The translations under genes were made by a program, and so were the position numbers. From NCBI RefSeq assembly GCF_037392515.1, contig NC_090283.1:28226249-28290248 (forward strand): 64,000 nucleotides of DNA. The letters run 5' to 3'. Positions 50,319 to 63,763 of the stretch are shown here, one piece after another (within the stretch, counting starts at the first letter, position 1; the number at the start of each line of letters is the position of its first letter). This stretch comes from Haliotis asinina. Taxonomy: Eukaryota > Mollusca > Gastropoda > Lepetellida > Haliotidae. The notes beneath the pieces were generated by a model. It saw only the letters and a program-made list of their open reading frames with translations. It made no database searches and was not told the origin of the DNA.

Positions 50319-51509
50319 AGTATCGCAAAGTATGGAAAAAAGTATCGCAACGCCTAAAGCGTTTTTCTCTCGATATCTTACAAATTGCCAACATCATGAA
50401 ATTAAATGAAAGCAATAACCTATAATCGAGACGTCATATGTTTTCGATCGGTCATTACGGTTCCCATTTACAGCGCGACAATGCCGGAAAATCCATGAGC
50501 AGCAGCCTGCATGTAAACAACACGATCCCGCTATTGGTGGGACACAAAAATACCGTGAATCAAAGTCTCATGAGTCAACAACATTAAAAAATCAACGAAA
50601 GATTAATTTTAACTCGGGAATCATTAATGCAATTACAGCCTCATGATCAAATGCATGAATACCCTAAATCTTTACTCAAAAAATGCCATTAATGTTTCGC
50701 CTGCCTAGTTTACATACTACCTTACAAGATCACGTTACAGGTCATGTGACCACGCTGGTTGATTTACTTCTATGGCATGCCAAAATCGGAAAATAGATTA
50801 CTTAAAATCGGCAATGAATTGCAAACAGGCACTGGTGCCGTTTATATTATTTTGTCTATAGGAGGCTATCAACGCAAAGAAGGGCAGTTACTGTCAGTGT
50901 AATTATGAGGCTGTAGATAATGAGGATAAGCCTGTATAGTAGCTGGACGGGGAATGCTAGGGAATTACGTCTCATATGGTACTCACCATGATACATGACA
51001 TGGGAAATCTACTGCAGCAGGTGTTTTGTTCCCGGCTACACTTAACACTTTTTAGAGCAATTTAGAAAGGCAAATTCTTTATTATCTCTGCAGTTTGAAA
51101 TGTTTGACAGCACAGTGCGAGTTTTTATTACATGCCGTACTCCCATAACATTGCTAAAAATATTCAGCCAACGAAAGGATCGAAAACATATGACGTCATG
51201 TCCGGCGAAACATTGAGATTGCTTGCGACAGCAGCGGCGGATTAACGATAGAAAATGCGGGATATGCATGTAAATATAACAGTTTATGAAATAAACTTCA
51301 TCTTTACTGAAGTTAGGCCGTACGGAATTAAAAGATTGTATTTATTTTTCGTTCACCAAATATGTTATCGCTATCCGATCGAAAACCCATTACGCCAGGA
51401 CACTGTCTCAAAATCAACAACTCATGATGCACGCGCTTCAGGTATCACGTGTGGATTACGTGAAACATTTGTACTCCCCTAATCACGAAGAGGTTTAATT
51501 GCCATTCAG
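50317..51509. other. no recognised gene
   Basis: The frame at 51042-51269 minus has several Cys but no family I can name. Otherwise nothing recognisable. Confidence 0.4.
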
Positions 51510-51785
51510 ACAGTAAGTGAGTGAGTGAGTTTAGTTATACGCTGCACTCAGCAATATTACAGCTATATGGGGGCGGTCTGTAAATAATCGAGTCTGGACC
51601 AGATATCCAGTGATCAACAACATGAGCATCGATCTGGGCAATTGGGAACCAATGACATATGATAAACCAAGTCAGCAAGCCTGACCACCCGATCCCGTTA
51701 GTCGCCTCTAACGACCAGCAGAGTGTTTTATGGCAAGCATGGGTTGCTGAAGGCCTATTCTACCCCCGGACCTTCACGGGTATCA
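51510..51785 (+). mobile_element. SINE-like family 1, best full-length copy
   Basis: GTGAGTGAGTGAGTTTAGTT, ACTCAGCAATATTACAGCTA, GGGCGGTCTGTAAATAATCG, CAGTGATCAACAACATGAGC, GCAATTGGGAACCAATGACA, AACCAAGTCAGCAAGCCTGA, CCCGATCCCGTTAGTCGCCT, CAAGCATGGGTTGCTGAAGG, CCGGACCTTCACGGGT. It serves as the reference for copies at 4890, 6640, 14938, 17703 and 21485. Confidence 0.9.
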
Positions 51786-52029
51786 TTCAGACAGACAGAA
51801 ATCTTTATTCAGTATACAGGGCCATATCCGACTTTACAGAATAGAACACCAATATATATTTTGTTTCATGCTGGTGACAAGTGACTGTCATAAATTGTTG
51901 CCTTGGACAACTATCCAACCTCGGGCACAGTGTCTAGTGGTAATACAAGTTCAAAGTCAGACAACTTGTACAAGACACACTATAAGCTTCTGACAAGTAT
52001 AATTTGGATCTAAGATGTAGAATGATAAC

Positions 52030-55000
52030 TGGAATTTATGCATTTCTAATTGTACGTACCCTTTTCAAAACCTTAGCAATCCATATCAAAACGTTTTCAT
52101 CCCTACTTGACATGTCTTAGATTTCCCTGTATGTGTTACTCATATAAATATGGTGTAAACATTCATTTCTTGCATCTTTATAGCGTTGACAGATCATCAA
52201 TAAGTGGTATTCATCTTCAACTAATGACATGCCTTTATCATGACAATATGAACAAAGTCTATTACAGTAGAGTGTAATATTATGCCTTTCTGTTTCGATT
52301 ACAAGTTTGAAATTATTACATCTGAACTGACATGTTTGTAATGCCACGGAATGTCTAGAGATAAATATCTTTCAACATGCAGCATTTACTTAAATTGACA
52401 GTATGTCTGACATTTGTTCAAAAGTGAAACAGTATGGTGCCAGTCTTGGTTCAAACAATCAAGCAATCTCTGCCTAAAATCAATGAATGTTTACATTTCC
52501 TATGTCTTGATTTATCCACACATCACCAAAACCAAATGGAAATAAAATATTTCTGATATGCGATGTCCATGTAATTCTCCCTACATCATCAAGTGTCTTA
52601 AGCATACTATAGGCTTGATAAGATATTCTGTTTTTATCCATCATAATCAAATTAGACTAGTATTTAACTGGTTTAACATGTAATTATACTGAAGGGGAAC
52701 CCTGCCACATTCACGAACCCTGCCACATTTATCATGAAAATGATAAATATTATAGGACTTAAAATGCAGCCTTGCCTAGTTCCGATATTACACTGAAAAA
52801 ACTCTGTTATTCCACTGGGTGTTCTGACACAGGATGAAAGTGCTGAATACATTGAAACCATTAATTTCAGAAATCTACCTCTAACACCGATATCATGTAA
52901 ACTCTGAAACAAGCCCCTATGGTTTATAAAATCAAATGCCTTTCTAAAATCAATGAATATACAAAGGAATCTACCATTTTTCTTGGAGAGATATTTTGGA
53001 ACCATTGCTTGCACGGAAAATATTTGATCAACAGTTGAATGATTTGGTCTGAAACAAGCCTGTAACTCTGAGATAACATTTCTCTTGTCACACCAAGTTC
53101 TCAAGCCTCTTATCTAAAACAGCAGCAAGGGTTTTACATAGTGTATCTATTAGTGAAATCCCTCTATAATTATCCACTATCTCCAGACTTATATAATGGA
53201 CAGATGATGCTTTTACCCCATTGTGCTGGAAATACACCACTATCCAAAAGACTATTATAGACTTGCGTCAATAACAGAACAATGTAAGTTTTAGTGCTTT
53301 TCAAAAGCTCACTTGGAATACGATCCTCCCCGTGTGATTTACCTTGTTTAAGATTTGACAGACAACTTCAGCCTCAGTAAAAGGAATGTTCAGTTCTTCT
53401 GCAACATCATCACTAATATCTTCCCCAAGATATGAACATAAAGTATCCTGTTCAAAACAAAGATGAGAAGTCTTATCTTTAACAGACATAACATCAATGC
53501 TGTCAACAGAACACACATGGAACACTTTCTCAAAATTCTTGAACCACTGATGTGCACTAATGTCTTTTGGCAGATCTATCTCAGTTCTATGTCTCTTAAG
53601 AATCTTGTTTTAGGATTCTTTCTGTGTTCCATAAGTAGTGACCTCTGATTGGGCGTAAAACAAATTTCCCTTTTCGCTGAGAATAGGGACTTACATTTGT
53701 TCATTAGGCTTCTATAGTTACTAAAATCTATACCGGACTGCGGGATCTATTCAGTGTCCAGTATTTCTTATGCTTATAATACTCTAATTCCTCATTCCAC
53801 CAAGGTGGCTGTTGGTGTTGGCTGCTGGTGTTGGCTGTTGGTGTTGGCTGTTGGCTGTTGGTTCCACATGTTTCTCTTCTATGACAAAGGTAACTTAACC
53901 GCATACATAAAGCTGCTGATTGGTATAGTCTTGTAATGTCAAGAACACACTGTGCTACATCGTCTTTTACAAATCTGTATAGAGAGTCATACACTGATAA
54001 GCACAGCTTTTGAAAGTTAATGAAAAAGGATGCCTATTTTTTTCTCATTTCATACATATTTATACCACTGCTCCACATTTCAAGTATCTGAAGATATAAC
54101 CGCGTTATCTACACTGTCAGTTCCATTATCAGCATAGGGCACATGAACGTGGAAAATGAGAGGAATTATCTCGTTCTAAAATCCTAAAGTCACTGAAGTA
54201 CTGAAACAAATCAATAGAAGCTATTAAATAGTCTTCTAAGCTTGAACCATTATGACATGTCATATTACCTTATAGATCATTTAACAGTCTGCCATTTAAG
54301 GTGTGCACGCCAAACATACAACACAAATTTGCAAGTTTAATACCATAGTTAGTATAATGCTTTTTGTCTCGTATATTTCTCGGAAGATCAAAATAATCAG
54401 ATGGGTATAGTCATCACAATCTTGTAATATATGCATCAGATTATCACTTGGTGTATAGTCTAAAACCTCCCTCATTTTAGCATTAAAATCCCCTGCTAAA
54501 CCCTCCCTCCCCTCCCCTGATGATTGTCATAGGTCTGCACAATCAACTCCATCCACATCCATGCTATCATACACTGGGGAGGATTCTGGGGGAATGTACA
54601 CAAACATCAGTATCAAGTCCTAACTTTTACTTTTTTATAAGTAAAACAATCATATCTGCAAAATTATCGAATACACGACTAACGTAACCACCTTTAACAA
54701 GGTGTCTTTTTACAAAAGCAGACACACACCACTGTATCTACCCACGTTTTTCACTGTAACACGAACACAGTGTACATATGATAGCCTTCTAGAAAATCCC
54801 TGAAGTCATCCGTATGCCGTACGAGTGTTTCGCACACAAGTTATCACATCACATAACATACAAAGGTCTTTAAAGTCTGAGAATTCATTATTTACGTGTT
54901 TCCTCAGTTCTTCTACATTCCAGCATAGAATAGACAGGCCATGGCCCTTATCTCACTTGTTCGTGTCTGCATCACCACGATCGCGATGAGTATCCAAAGT

Positions 55001-55720
55001 GCCCTTCCTTGTATGTGTACTGAAAAGATCGGTTGTCGATCAGCTGATTTCTCGGCAGCGCTTTGTTTCTACTCTTGAAGGTGCCAACATTGTCACTCAC
55101 TTCCCTTTTATCCGACACACATATCACTGATCGACACGACCTGTCATATTTATACGCTCTGTTGTCCACAATTAGTGCATCCTGTTTCACCATGGGTTTC
55201 AAACCTCATTTTAGTACATCCGAGTATGTATCCGCGATCATCCAACGGTCTTCTCTCACTTGCCTCAAACCTTCTTTAACCCGATAGTCAGTTCCCTTGA
55301 GTTTTTTTCTGGCTGCTTTCAAAACTCTAGCCCGTTCCTGGGTAAACACGAAACTAGCTATACCTGGCAGCATTTTCGATGTCGAGAGTTCCCGACATGA
55401 AGCTTCGCAGTTTGTCTTCAGTGATACCCCATGGTGCATGTTTATCACCGTCAATTCCATTCTCTCTTGTAACACAACTGAGCTGAGCTTAAGCTCCAGT
55501 ATGCCCATGTAATAAGGTCACCATCCCGCAACTAAAAATATCACCAAAAAACGATGTATAGGATTTGTGTCGTTCCGGCAGACAATGCAAGACATCAGAC
55601 AGATAAGACGCAGCCATATATAGACTTGTTGGTCTATTTCCCTTTGTACAATAGTAGCAATGGCTTCCATCCGTAATAAAAGTGTTAGAACTTTAAACAG
55701 CAGAGTATTAAGCCTGGACA
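52030..55720 (-). mobile_element. decayed LINE (non-LTR retrotransposon)
   Basis: Minus strand, 5' to 3': an ORF1-like segment at about 55210-55508 (ERARVLKAARKKLKGTDYRV); an endonuclease segment around 54460-54620 (VYIPPESSPVYDSMD, LAGDFNAKM); a spacer; reverse transcriptase at about 52700-53400 (PFTEAEVVCQILNK, FRPNHSTVDQIFSVQAM, FIDFRKAFDFINH, GTRQGCILSP); and a C-terminal C-x2-C...H...C knuckle at 52117-52347 (RLCSYCHDKG, VEDEYHLLMICQRYK). Many stops and frame changes are present; the FADD catalytic block after the GCILSP motif is deleted, and NVAGF is duplicated there. A GGCTGTTGGTGTT microsatellite interrupts it near 53808-53865. Limits are approximate. Confidence 0.8.
52673..53104 (-). 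pseudogene. LINE reverse transcriptase fragment
   Basis: The longest surviving open piece of the LINE, 143 codons, covering reverse transcriptase blocks from SELQACFRPNHST through IDFRKAFD to GTRQGCILSPIIF. The next expected block, with the catalytic YADD/FADD, is missing. It cannot be active. Its AT content is like that of the rest of the LINE. Confidence 0.85.
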
Positions 55721-56040
55721 CCTTTCCTACGACCTACGTTGACACGAGCCCATGCATGTAAGATTACGTTGATGCCCTGTCAGACATCGGTGAAACGTTG
55801 CTTCTTGGAGAAAATCCATTTTCAGACGAGAGCCGATTTTTTATGTTTCTTAAGGAAGCGTGTATGACTACATTGGAACATAGTATATATTCAAAGGAAC
55901 ATCCTTGAAGAAGTCCAGGCTGGCAGAAGATCCTTGATGGAGGGGGCTGTGTGTCGTATGACTGCAAACTTCACGTAGACACAGTGAGAGGAAATCTTGA
56001 GGAGGCATGTAGTGCCTCTTTTTGTATAATCATCCCCTAT
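55721..56040. other. no recognised gene; possibly transposon-related
   Basis: Text at about 55775-55860 (ACATCGGTGAAACGTTGCTT, then CAGACGAGAGCCGATTTTTT) reads like the SDESRFxMF region of a Tc1-type transposase, and would join the scrap that follows. Confidence 0.4.
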
Positions 56041-56160
56041 TAACAAGGTCAAACTTTGTGGGTGACAAAGTTACGTCATCACCCTTCCATGACCTGTCAC
56101 AGTCATTTGAATCCTAAGGAACATGTATGGGACTTTCTGAGGCGTAAGTTTCAGCGTGTT
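56041..56160 (+). pseudogene. Tc1/mariner transposase scrap
   Basis: Plus frame text SHLNPKEHVWDFLRRKFQRV matches the catalytic-end signature (NP-x-EH-x-WD) of Tc1-type transposases. With the SDESRF-like text near 55820 it marks a decayed transposon whose 3' end has been replaced by the tandem array that follows. Confidence 0.7.
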
Positions 56161-56452
56161 GCACTCCATGAGGACGAGGGTTCTAAATTCTTTCTAGGTG
56201 GGCGGAGGTTACACAAGATTCTGACCCTGCCTTCTGTTTCTGAAACTAGTTTCAGCGTCTTGCACTCCATGAGGACGAGGGTTCTAAATTCTTTCTAGGT
56301 GGGCTGAGGTTACACAAGATTCTGACCCTGCCTTCTGTTTCTGAAACTAGTTTCAGCGTCTTGCACTCCATGAGGACGAGGGTTCTAAATTCTTTCTAGG
56401 TGGACTGAGGTTACACAAGATTCTGACCCTGCCTTCTATTTCTGAAACTAGA
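56148..56452. repeat. 101-bp tandem repeat, 3 copies
   Basis: The unit begins TTTCAGCGTCTTGCACTCCA and ends TCTGTTTCTGAAACTAG. Copies start near 56150, 56250 and 56350. The first unit carries transposase text, so the array grew from a transposon end. Confidence 0.9.
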
Positions 56453-58104
56453 GACCATATTTGTGGATTTAGTGTATAAATTAGGACTATGCATCGTGTT
56501 ACCTGTTTGGGATGGCCAATACTTTTCTTGACACATTATGCAATTCAGTTCTATATTACAGTACACTGCTTTATCAAATCATACCATTTAGTTTATTTAT
56601 TCTGGCTTTTGTGTTAATAAAAGTGCTTTTAGCACTTTGGTTCCAAACCAATTTCCTGTGAAGACGCACATGACATATAAACTGGGTGGTAGAAATGGTA
56701 AAAAAATATTAGAACGGAAAAATAACGAACCCACTGTACGTCTCTATATTTGGTCTCATAACCCTAATTAGTTCATCGTCATATTTTGTATGATTTTGAA
56801 AATTAATAAAAGAACACACGGTCAGCTTATACTCATAGTACATTTCTAACATGACTGTAACATTTAAACATTGTATAGACTGCCAATGTGGATCCTATTT
56901 CAAACACATACGTGATCTAGTTTTCTGTCATATAGATTCTGCTGAATGCTACAACAAATAAATTAAAACAAAATGCAAATAATGAATGTAAAACAGACTA
57001 ATTCTATAGGAACAATGTCAGGTTACTACCTTGTTCAAGAATGTATCCATCAATATCCACATAAAAGAACGATATTCCATTCATCTGCAGCTGGTAAATA
57101 ATCCTGCTCTGTGTCGTGTGTGACAATGATGGGTAATTCTTTGAAGGGAGGATGTTGTTTTTACACTCGCACTTTACGACAGGGTGTAGTCAGTATAGAT
57201 TAGTACATCTACACACACTGCCTTCTGACAAATCCTCTGTAGGAGATAAAAGTAATTAATCAATCAGTGTGTTATCGGTTAACTCTTTGATCGATGTTTG
57301 TTTTTGTACCTCAGCTGATAAACCCTTGCATCACTTACATGCATATATTACATAACATACAATACATTTGCCATTACAGACCTTAATTTATAATGTTGAA
57401 TATTTACTCCAGACAGGAGAAATGCCAAATGGGAACCTTTGTTGAGTAACCTGAGTGGTGTTACCACTAATTATACCTGTTATAAATTCATTAACTGACC
57501 ATCAAGAGAATGATGACAAATAACACGTGCAGGTTTACACCATCAAACGTGACTTACAGCAAGGGAGATGTAATCTCTGTGTCGCATGCAGTCTGAAAAC
57601 ACTTACGGGCCGAAACTGTTTTGAGGATACAAACGGAACTTCGTTACATAAGGAATACATACAGGCATTGCTACGTGTCTTTAGACATCATATTTTCACT
57701 TGACATGATTAAATATCGAGGTAAAAGACACAGAAATAGGATCAAATTGGATCAGTCACTATACCATCCAAGTATCCGAAAAAAACCTTCACTGCTGGGA
57801 TATTTTGTTACGATCAGACACGGAATACCATGGATATTTTTAAATAGTGACATATGATGGACCTCCGGCCTCCGGACCGTTTAGGTGAAGAACTTCTGCT
57901 AATGTGGACCGGAGCCCAGTCCCTTTGTCCGTCACGGTCGAGGGAGCTGGCGCTGACCAATTTTGCAGTTTGGTTTCGCTCCGCATCAGTGCCCCTTTAA
58001 AACTGGGCAAAGTGTACTTTGGTAATTATGTTCAATTCCAGAACCTCATCCTTGACCCACCTCAGCTTCCCTTTCTTTACATCTATACAATAAAAACTAG
58101 ACAA
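56453..58104. other. no recognised gene
   Basis: AT-rich unique sequence. Frames at 57621-57857 and 57904-58125 plus are not recognisable. Confidence 0.4.
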
Positions 58105-58560
58105 TCGTGCCCTGGGTGGGCTTAATGTCGGGTAATCGTGTCATAGGTAGGCTTATTGCTTGACAGCCCTGCCATGTGTGGGCTTAACCGTGGACAAGCG
58201 TGCACTGGGTGAGCTTTAATGTCTGACAGTCGTGCCCTGGGTGGGCTTAATGTCGGGTAATCGTGTCATAGGTAGGCTTATTGCTTGACTGCCCTGCCAT
58301 GTCTGGGTTTAACCGTGGACAATCGTGCACTGGGTGGGCTTAATGTCTGACAGTCGTGCCCTGGGTGGGCTTATTGTCGGATAATCGTGTCATAGGTAGG
58401 CTTGTTGCTTGACAGTCCTGTCATGTGTGGGCTTAATGCCGGACAGTCATGCCATGGATAGGCTTAATGCCTGACAATCGTGTCATGGGTGGGCTTAATG
58501 CTGGACAACTGTGCACCGGGTAGGCGTACTGCTTGACAGTCGTGCCATGGGTTGGGATAA
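58105..58560. repeat. about 32-bp repeats in a higher-order array
   Basis: Subunits of about 32 bp follow GACAGTCGTGCCCTGGGTGG plus GCTTAATGTC, with variants (TCATAGGTAGG, CCATGTGTGGG, GCACTGGGTGG). A four-subunit block of about 128 bp starting CTGGGTGGGCTTAATGTC repeats at about 58111, 58239 and 58360. Confidence 0.88.
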
Positions 58561-59650
58561 TACTGGAAAATCGTACTGGATCACCAGATACTTCCATCAA
58601 GACTTCTGTTGCCGTATGGTTTAATGATACAGACCTTCTGTGCTTTAGAAACAGGACTTTACTTATCAAACAGGACGAAGCTACACTTTTGTGGTGTACA
58701 CAGGGATCTGTTCTCGGTCCTGTATTGTTCCCTTTGTATACCAAAGAAATTGATGACCTGCTTTGTGAAACATCGTCTTTATGCTGACAATACTCAGCTG
58801 TTATTACCAGGAGCTGTGACAACTTTCTGACTTTACCAAAATTGAAGACGAGATTGACCAAATTGGTTTGTGGATGTACAGTAACAAACTAAACCTAAAT
58901 GAACACAAACGTGTCAGAAATATTGGCGTCCTACTCCAATCTGACCTCTCCATGGAGAAACAGGTTTTTGATGTATGCAGAAAATGTTACTTCCATCTAC
59001 GTAACATTGGACAGATCAGACATCTTCTGACACAGGATGCTGCTGCTGCCCCGGTGAGAACACTGATTCTCTCTCGACTTGACTATTGCAACAGCGTGTT
59101 GGTGGCAGCTTCACAAGCGTCTATCCAGGACGAATTCAGAACACGGCTGCCCGCATAGTTTCTCTCCAACCGAAACACTGCCACATCAATCCCGTCTTTA
59201 TGTCTCTTCACTAGTTGCCTATTGAAGCTCGAGTTGATTGTATGATCCTTGCTCTCACTTATCAGTCCATTCATGGTATTGCACCTGTGCATCCTCAACT
59301 TGAACGCCTCACCGCTCACATGCCAACTAGAACTCTGAGTTCACCATCGGCTAGTCTGCTCTGCGTACCAAAGTGGAACCTCGATTTCATAAAACCTTTC
59401 TCTTCCAAATGTTCTATATCAATGGATTTAAAGAATGCCTTATTAACTGGTAGCGTCATGAGCATACCTGTTGTAGAGTTTTGGTGCTGTTTGAATGGAC
59501 TCATTATTATTAATGTTATTAGTGATTTGGCTGAGGTGCAACTTTTATGACCAGTAACCTCAGACTTCATGAAGTCAAATCCAGTCGAGCACCTAAAGGC
59601 TGACGAACCAGTCAACCTATCCACCTCTGTGACAAAGATGGATCGGGGGC
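58561..59650 (+). mobile_element. decayed LINE fragment, jockey/CR1-like
   Basis: Plus strand pieces in successive frames: TQGSVLGPVLFPLYT and YADNTQL (58690-58800; the catalytic YADD is YADN here); NIGVLLQSDLSMEKQV and RNIGQIRHLLTQDAA (58910-59060); SRLDYCNSVLVAA; and LPIEARVDCMILALTYQSIH (59215-59275), then a tail ending near WNLDFIKPFSS. This order is typical of the jockey/CR1 group. Several stops and frame changes; the 5' part is missing. Confidence 0.8.
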
Positions 59651-60002
59651 CCATTTTAACGCAGGTCCCGCCTGGTTCAGGAGAAACAGAACAGTCAGCT
59701 TGGGCCTAACTTACAATACAGATTAGATGGACTTACTGAATAACTGTGTACCGTGACCCGTTCTTTCTCGTTACTCATGGTATCGCCAACGTGCATTATC
59801 ACATTCCAAAATAGATGATAATGAAATGAAACTGATGTTAACCAGAGTTGAAATGTCAAAACATGTAAAACTGTTGTCACCCTGAGAAGGTACGTAAGCC
59901 CACAAACATTCAAAGTCAATTCCAACTCTCCATGATTTTAATCGTCGAATAAGTGTCTTTTTATTTGCATGGCTAGATTTCCCAAATTGCTGACGGCTGA
60001 GG
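59651..60002. other. no recognised feature
   Basis: The tail of the LINE may extend into this part; nothing else recognised. Confidence 0.4.
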
Positions 60003-60268
60003 GGATGATGTAAATCCGGCTAGGGTCCATGCAGCAAGGGCTAGGGTCCATGCAGGTAGCGAAAGTACTGTAAGTCCCAATGGTCCCTAGTATGGTGATC
60101 TACCTTCAGTTGTTAGCAATCTATAGCCCATTTTTATATTCTATTGTCCTGTATAGATAAACTGTTTTAGGTATAATTACTAGTTTTACATTCTTTTCTG
60201 TGATATTCTAGTTGTTCTACTGTCCTTCGTCGACAGGTTTATATAATGCGCACTCTCTCACTCACTCA
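60003..60268 (-). mobile_element. interspersed repeat, SINE-like family 3, reverse orientation
   Basis: GATGATGTAAATCCGGCTAG, GGGTCCATGCAGGTAGCG, TACTGTAAGTC, TATGGTGATCTACCTTC, CTACTGTCCTTCGTCGACAG and an ACTCTCTCACTCACTC end mirror the copy at 9964-10300. Confidence 0.7.
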
Positions 60269-60868
60269 AAACAGGTATTAGTTTGGTATATTTGATTCAG
60301 AAGAATTTGTTTCAACATATTCTTTGAAGTTTCAGCTGCTACGACACTGCCGTCAAGCTACCGGATCCATGCAGAAACGTCCTCAGCCCAGTCGTGTGGT
60401 CAAAGAGAAACAACTCTGTATAATCATAGCACGACTCATACTCAGATTGTGATCGGTCTGATTGTCGCTGAGTTTTCTAGCATCAGATATGCACTCGTAA
60501 AAACAAAGGTCTGTTATCAACTACGTACATTATTATACGCCCTGGTGTAATCAAATGTGATTCGACCATTCGAACCCTCTTACCCTCTTCTCTCGCTTTA
60601 AATCTGCACACATTCATCCTTTACACCAGCAAAACATCTGTCATGTTTCCTCCTCCTCTGCTTAATCTTCGGTATGGGTTACTTTGTGGGTGACATTATG
60701 ATTTTAATGTTTGCGTGTAAATATACACCGTACGAAGTATGGCCCAGTCATATCTTTGTGATGACAGTATATACAGTTACAGTAAAACATCCAGATAACT
60801 CACGTTATTCATTAAAGTGGTTCTAGTTTCCTAGTGAGTGAGGTCTTCAAGGCCGGGCGGCACAACTT
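60269..60868. other. no recognised feature
   Basis: No recognisable protein or repeat. Confidence 0.4.
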
Positions 60869-61090
60869 GCCAGCGAGTCTTAACCTGACACACAGAAGGG
60901 AGCAAGCTACAAAGACATGTTTTATTGGAAAGGTCTCGAGGAGATGAACACGAAAAGTTCATGTGAGAGTGTGTGCACGTGTTAATAAGCTCACAAATTG
61001 GCTCTGAAAATGCATTTCTACAGACATTTCTGACAGATTTTTTTTCTGCCAGAAATTTCTGGCAGAAGTTCTACCAGAATTATTTTAATT
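60869..61090 (+). repeat. left arm of a 3.1-kb inverted pair
   Basis: GCCAGCGAGTCTTAAC, GAGCAAGCTACAAAGACAT, TCTCGAGGAGATGAACACGA, AGTTCATGTGAGAGTGTGT and GGCTCTGAAAATGCAT occur in reverse complement at 63764-63993. A perfect 24-base palindrome built on TTCTGCCAGAAA is at about 61045-61068. Confidence 0.8.
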
Positions 61091-63006
61091 AAATAAAATT
61101 ACAGATCTCGGGTGTCTTTGGGTACCTTATTATGATGTGTTCTTGATAGTATATAGTCATAATCATAAAACTATCCAGACAAATAAAGCTATCCAGACAA
61201 ATACCATCCTGTGTAAATACATGTAATGGCTATATATTTGGAAGAGTGTGTATTAGACCGTCCTCTCACTTGTATCAAATAATTCATGACACATGAATTT
61301 ATGATCTGAATTGTTGGGCTTGGGGTATGTTTGCATCAGAATACGAATATTCATCAGCAGGAAACTGAAAATACACAGTATGTACACTTGTGTGTGTATA
61401 TAGCATCCTCATGATGTTTTGCATGTATTTGTAAACTTATGGTAATAAGAAAGGGTGATGATGATGTTAATACGTCCAAGACCGGTATAAGGAATCTGAA
61501 CAATTCATATCATTATGCTATTAGATGTTTTGGTTCAGTTCTGTGTTAGACTTATTCCATACACTATGTTTCAGGCGTACCTCTTGACAAAGAGGCCAGA
61601 TGAGGCAGACTTTATCAATCAGCACTCGTTCGTTTAATACTGTCTTTAGTACTTAATGCCTCCTGATTATTTGCTTCATGGCTGCGTTGTTTGTTGTTCT
61701 TAGTTCCCACCTGGCCTGATCCAGTTATCTACTCCTTGTTACTCAAGTACATGATGTTTGTCACAGCATTCAATGATTCTAATTACTTGGTTGTTGTCAC
61801 TGTTAGCTTGAACATGGTGTCCACAGAAACGTTGCTATATGCAGGTAATACGAAGTTGTTATTAATAAAGCCTGATACCCGTATGCAGCTCCTACATTAT
61901 TAATGTAAGTTAAAAGAATTAGTGAAAGTCTCGCTCCGTGCTTGATTTGTGAACCGAGGATTAAGTTGTCATTACATCGATGATGGATAAAAAGACCTGC
62001 GGAGTAACACGTTACTGTCAGCCGTCTCATTCGGGGACGGACAAAATCCCATAGGAAAAAAGTCTTTGGGCAGAATCCCTTTCAAGAACATGGTGTAGTA
62101 TCCCGTTTATATTTGTTATTGCTACAAAGGCCATTAGTTGAAATATTAAACTGTATAAATGTGTCTGTGATGATGACAGTTTATATCAGTGTTCATCGTC
62201 ATGTTATCAGTTACATTTTCTTCAACCAGGAATAAAAAGAATTATGTTAGTCATTCGTGGATTCGTACAAAATACAGTGTTAAACTGTTTGAAAATATTC
62301 CAATCATTATGATTCATCCATCCACATCTAAGCATATACAATTGTAGAAGTTGTTATCCATAGATATTATATATTGAAATGTTGGGTTTTGTACATACAG
62401 AACATGAAACTGACAATCTGTGTTTACACTCAGTTCCGTCCGACCCAGTCATCCGGGAAAAATGGAGGCAGTTTGTTTGCAACCCACAGACGTAATAACA
62501 TGTCATGTGTACAGGAATCGCACCTGCCTGTCTGTAATTACATAATGTGACAGAGACAGGCCCCAGGAGCCGTAAATCAATGTAGTTTGTTTATGGTGTA
62601 TAGCCTGACAGGAGTTAAGTTGATCAATGATTGAAGTTGAGTATTGCATATTGTCATTAGCAGACAAGCAGAGAGACAGGTGTCAATAAACAGACATTGA
62701 GTTTTGTCTGTGACAGAGACTGCTTGTCATGATCAATATATTTTTCTATGTTTCCATACACATGATTTAAAACATTTCAGTTTTCAGGCTGAACAATGAA
62801 ATTAGCATTTCTAATGCTACACATTTTTTTTGAAAACACGGGTTGCAAATGCAGGTATTGTACCAGTGTATTGTTATTATTACCCAACATCTCTTGTTCT
62901 CCCATTTCGACGGCAACGATAATCCTTGCACACATCACTTGTTGTGTTTATACGAGTTGGCTTTCCGTTTCATGCTAATCACTGCACATGTGCTATGGGT
63001 GGTGAA

Positions 63007-63037
<31 letters not shown>

Positions 63038-63763
63038 ACACTCTAGCGCTGGGGAAACGTTTGAACTCCGATTTCGTGGGTTTTGTTTAATCGCGTTATT
63101 TTTCGACTTTATAAGTTTAATTTGCATTTTTGATAATTTGTTACCGAACGGAATCAGAATCTGCAAAGAACTGTTTTGTATTACATGTGACCTTGAACAG
63201 ACAGAACGTACTGGATAGACTCAATAAGACGTCTATTGTCCATGCAGCACCAACTGGCATTGTTTCGGTGTATTCCCAGAGCGGCCGTTCTCTGGATTGC
63301 GCAGTTAATAACCGCGGTGTCCACCAAAGGACAACCGAACCGGAACGATGACCGCTTATCGAGGCAGCCTCATAAACCACCTAGTAACAGGTGTGAAAAC
63401 TCGGTGGTCACTTCCGCATAAATCATTGTTTCAACGAGGCAATTACATTTTCGCGGGTATTGACACTTTGAACACTGATGCATTGTCACATAGGTATTGT
63501 TTATCATCTCATCTGGTACGCTGGTCTTGTAAAGCAGGTTGATAAATTCAAATTATGTCTTACATTGTTATTATTGTACATATATCTAGTATATGTCCAC
63601 TAAGAAGTTACAACTTTGTTATAATGAAACGGATGGGAATAATGCATAAGCCTTTTAAATTGTAAAAGCTATTATGAAATATGGTCAAATTCACACTGTA
63701 AAACACTCGGTTGTCTGGTACTAATAGGCTTTGAACAGGGGAAATAATTTTATTCAATTAAGA
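61091..63763. other. interior of the inverted pair; no gene recognised
   Basis: 2.7 kb with no transposase or other known protein. It holds a poly-C/CA tract at 63008-63042. Frames at 61691-61903, 62796-63046 and 63130-63542 lack known domains. Confidence 0.45.
63008..63042. repeat. poly-C followed by (CA)n
   Basis: About 16 C then about nine CA copies. Confidence 0.95.

Noticed and set aside
55206-55508. Host protein with ERARVLKAARKKLKG text
   Set aside because: The text fits ORF1 of a LINE, and the endonuclease and reverse transcriptase of a LINE follow on the same strand.
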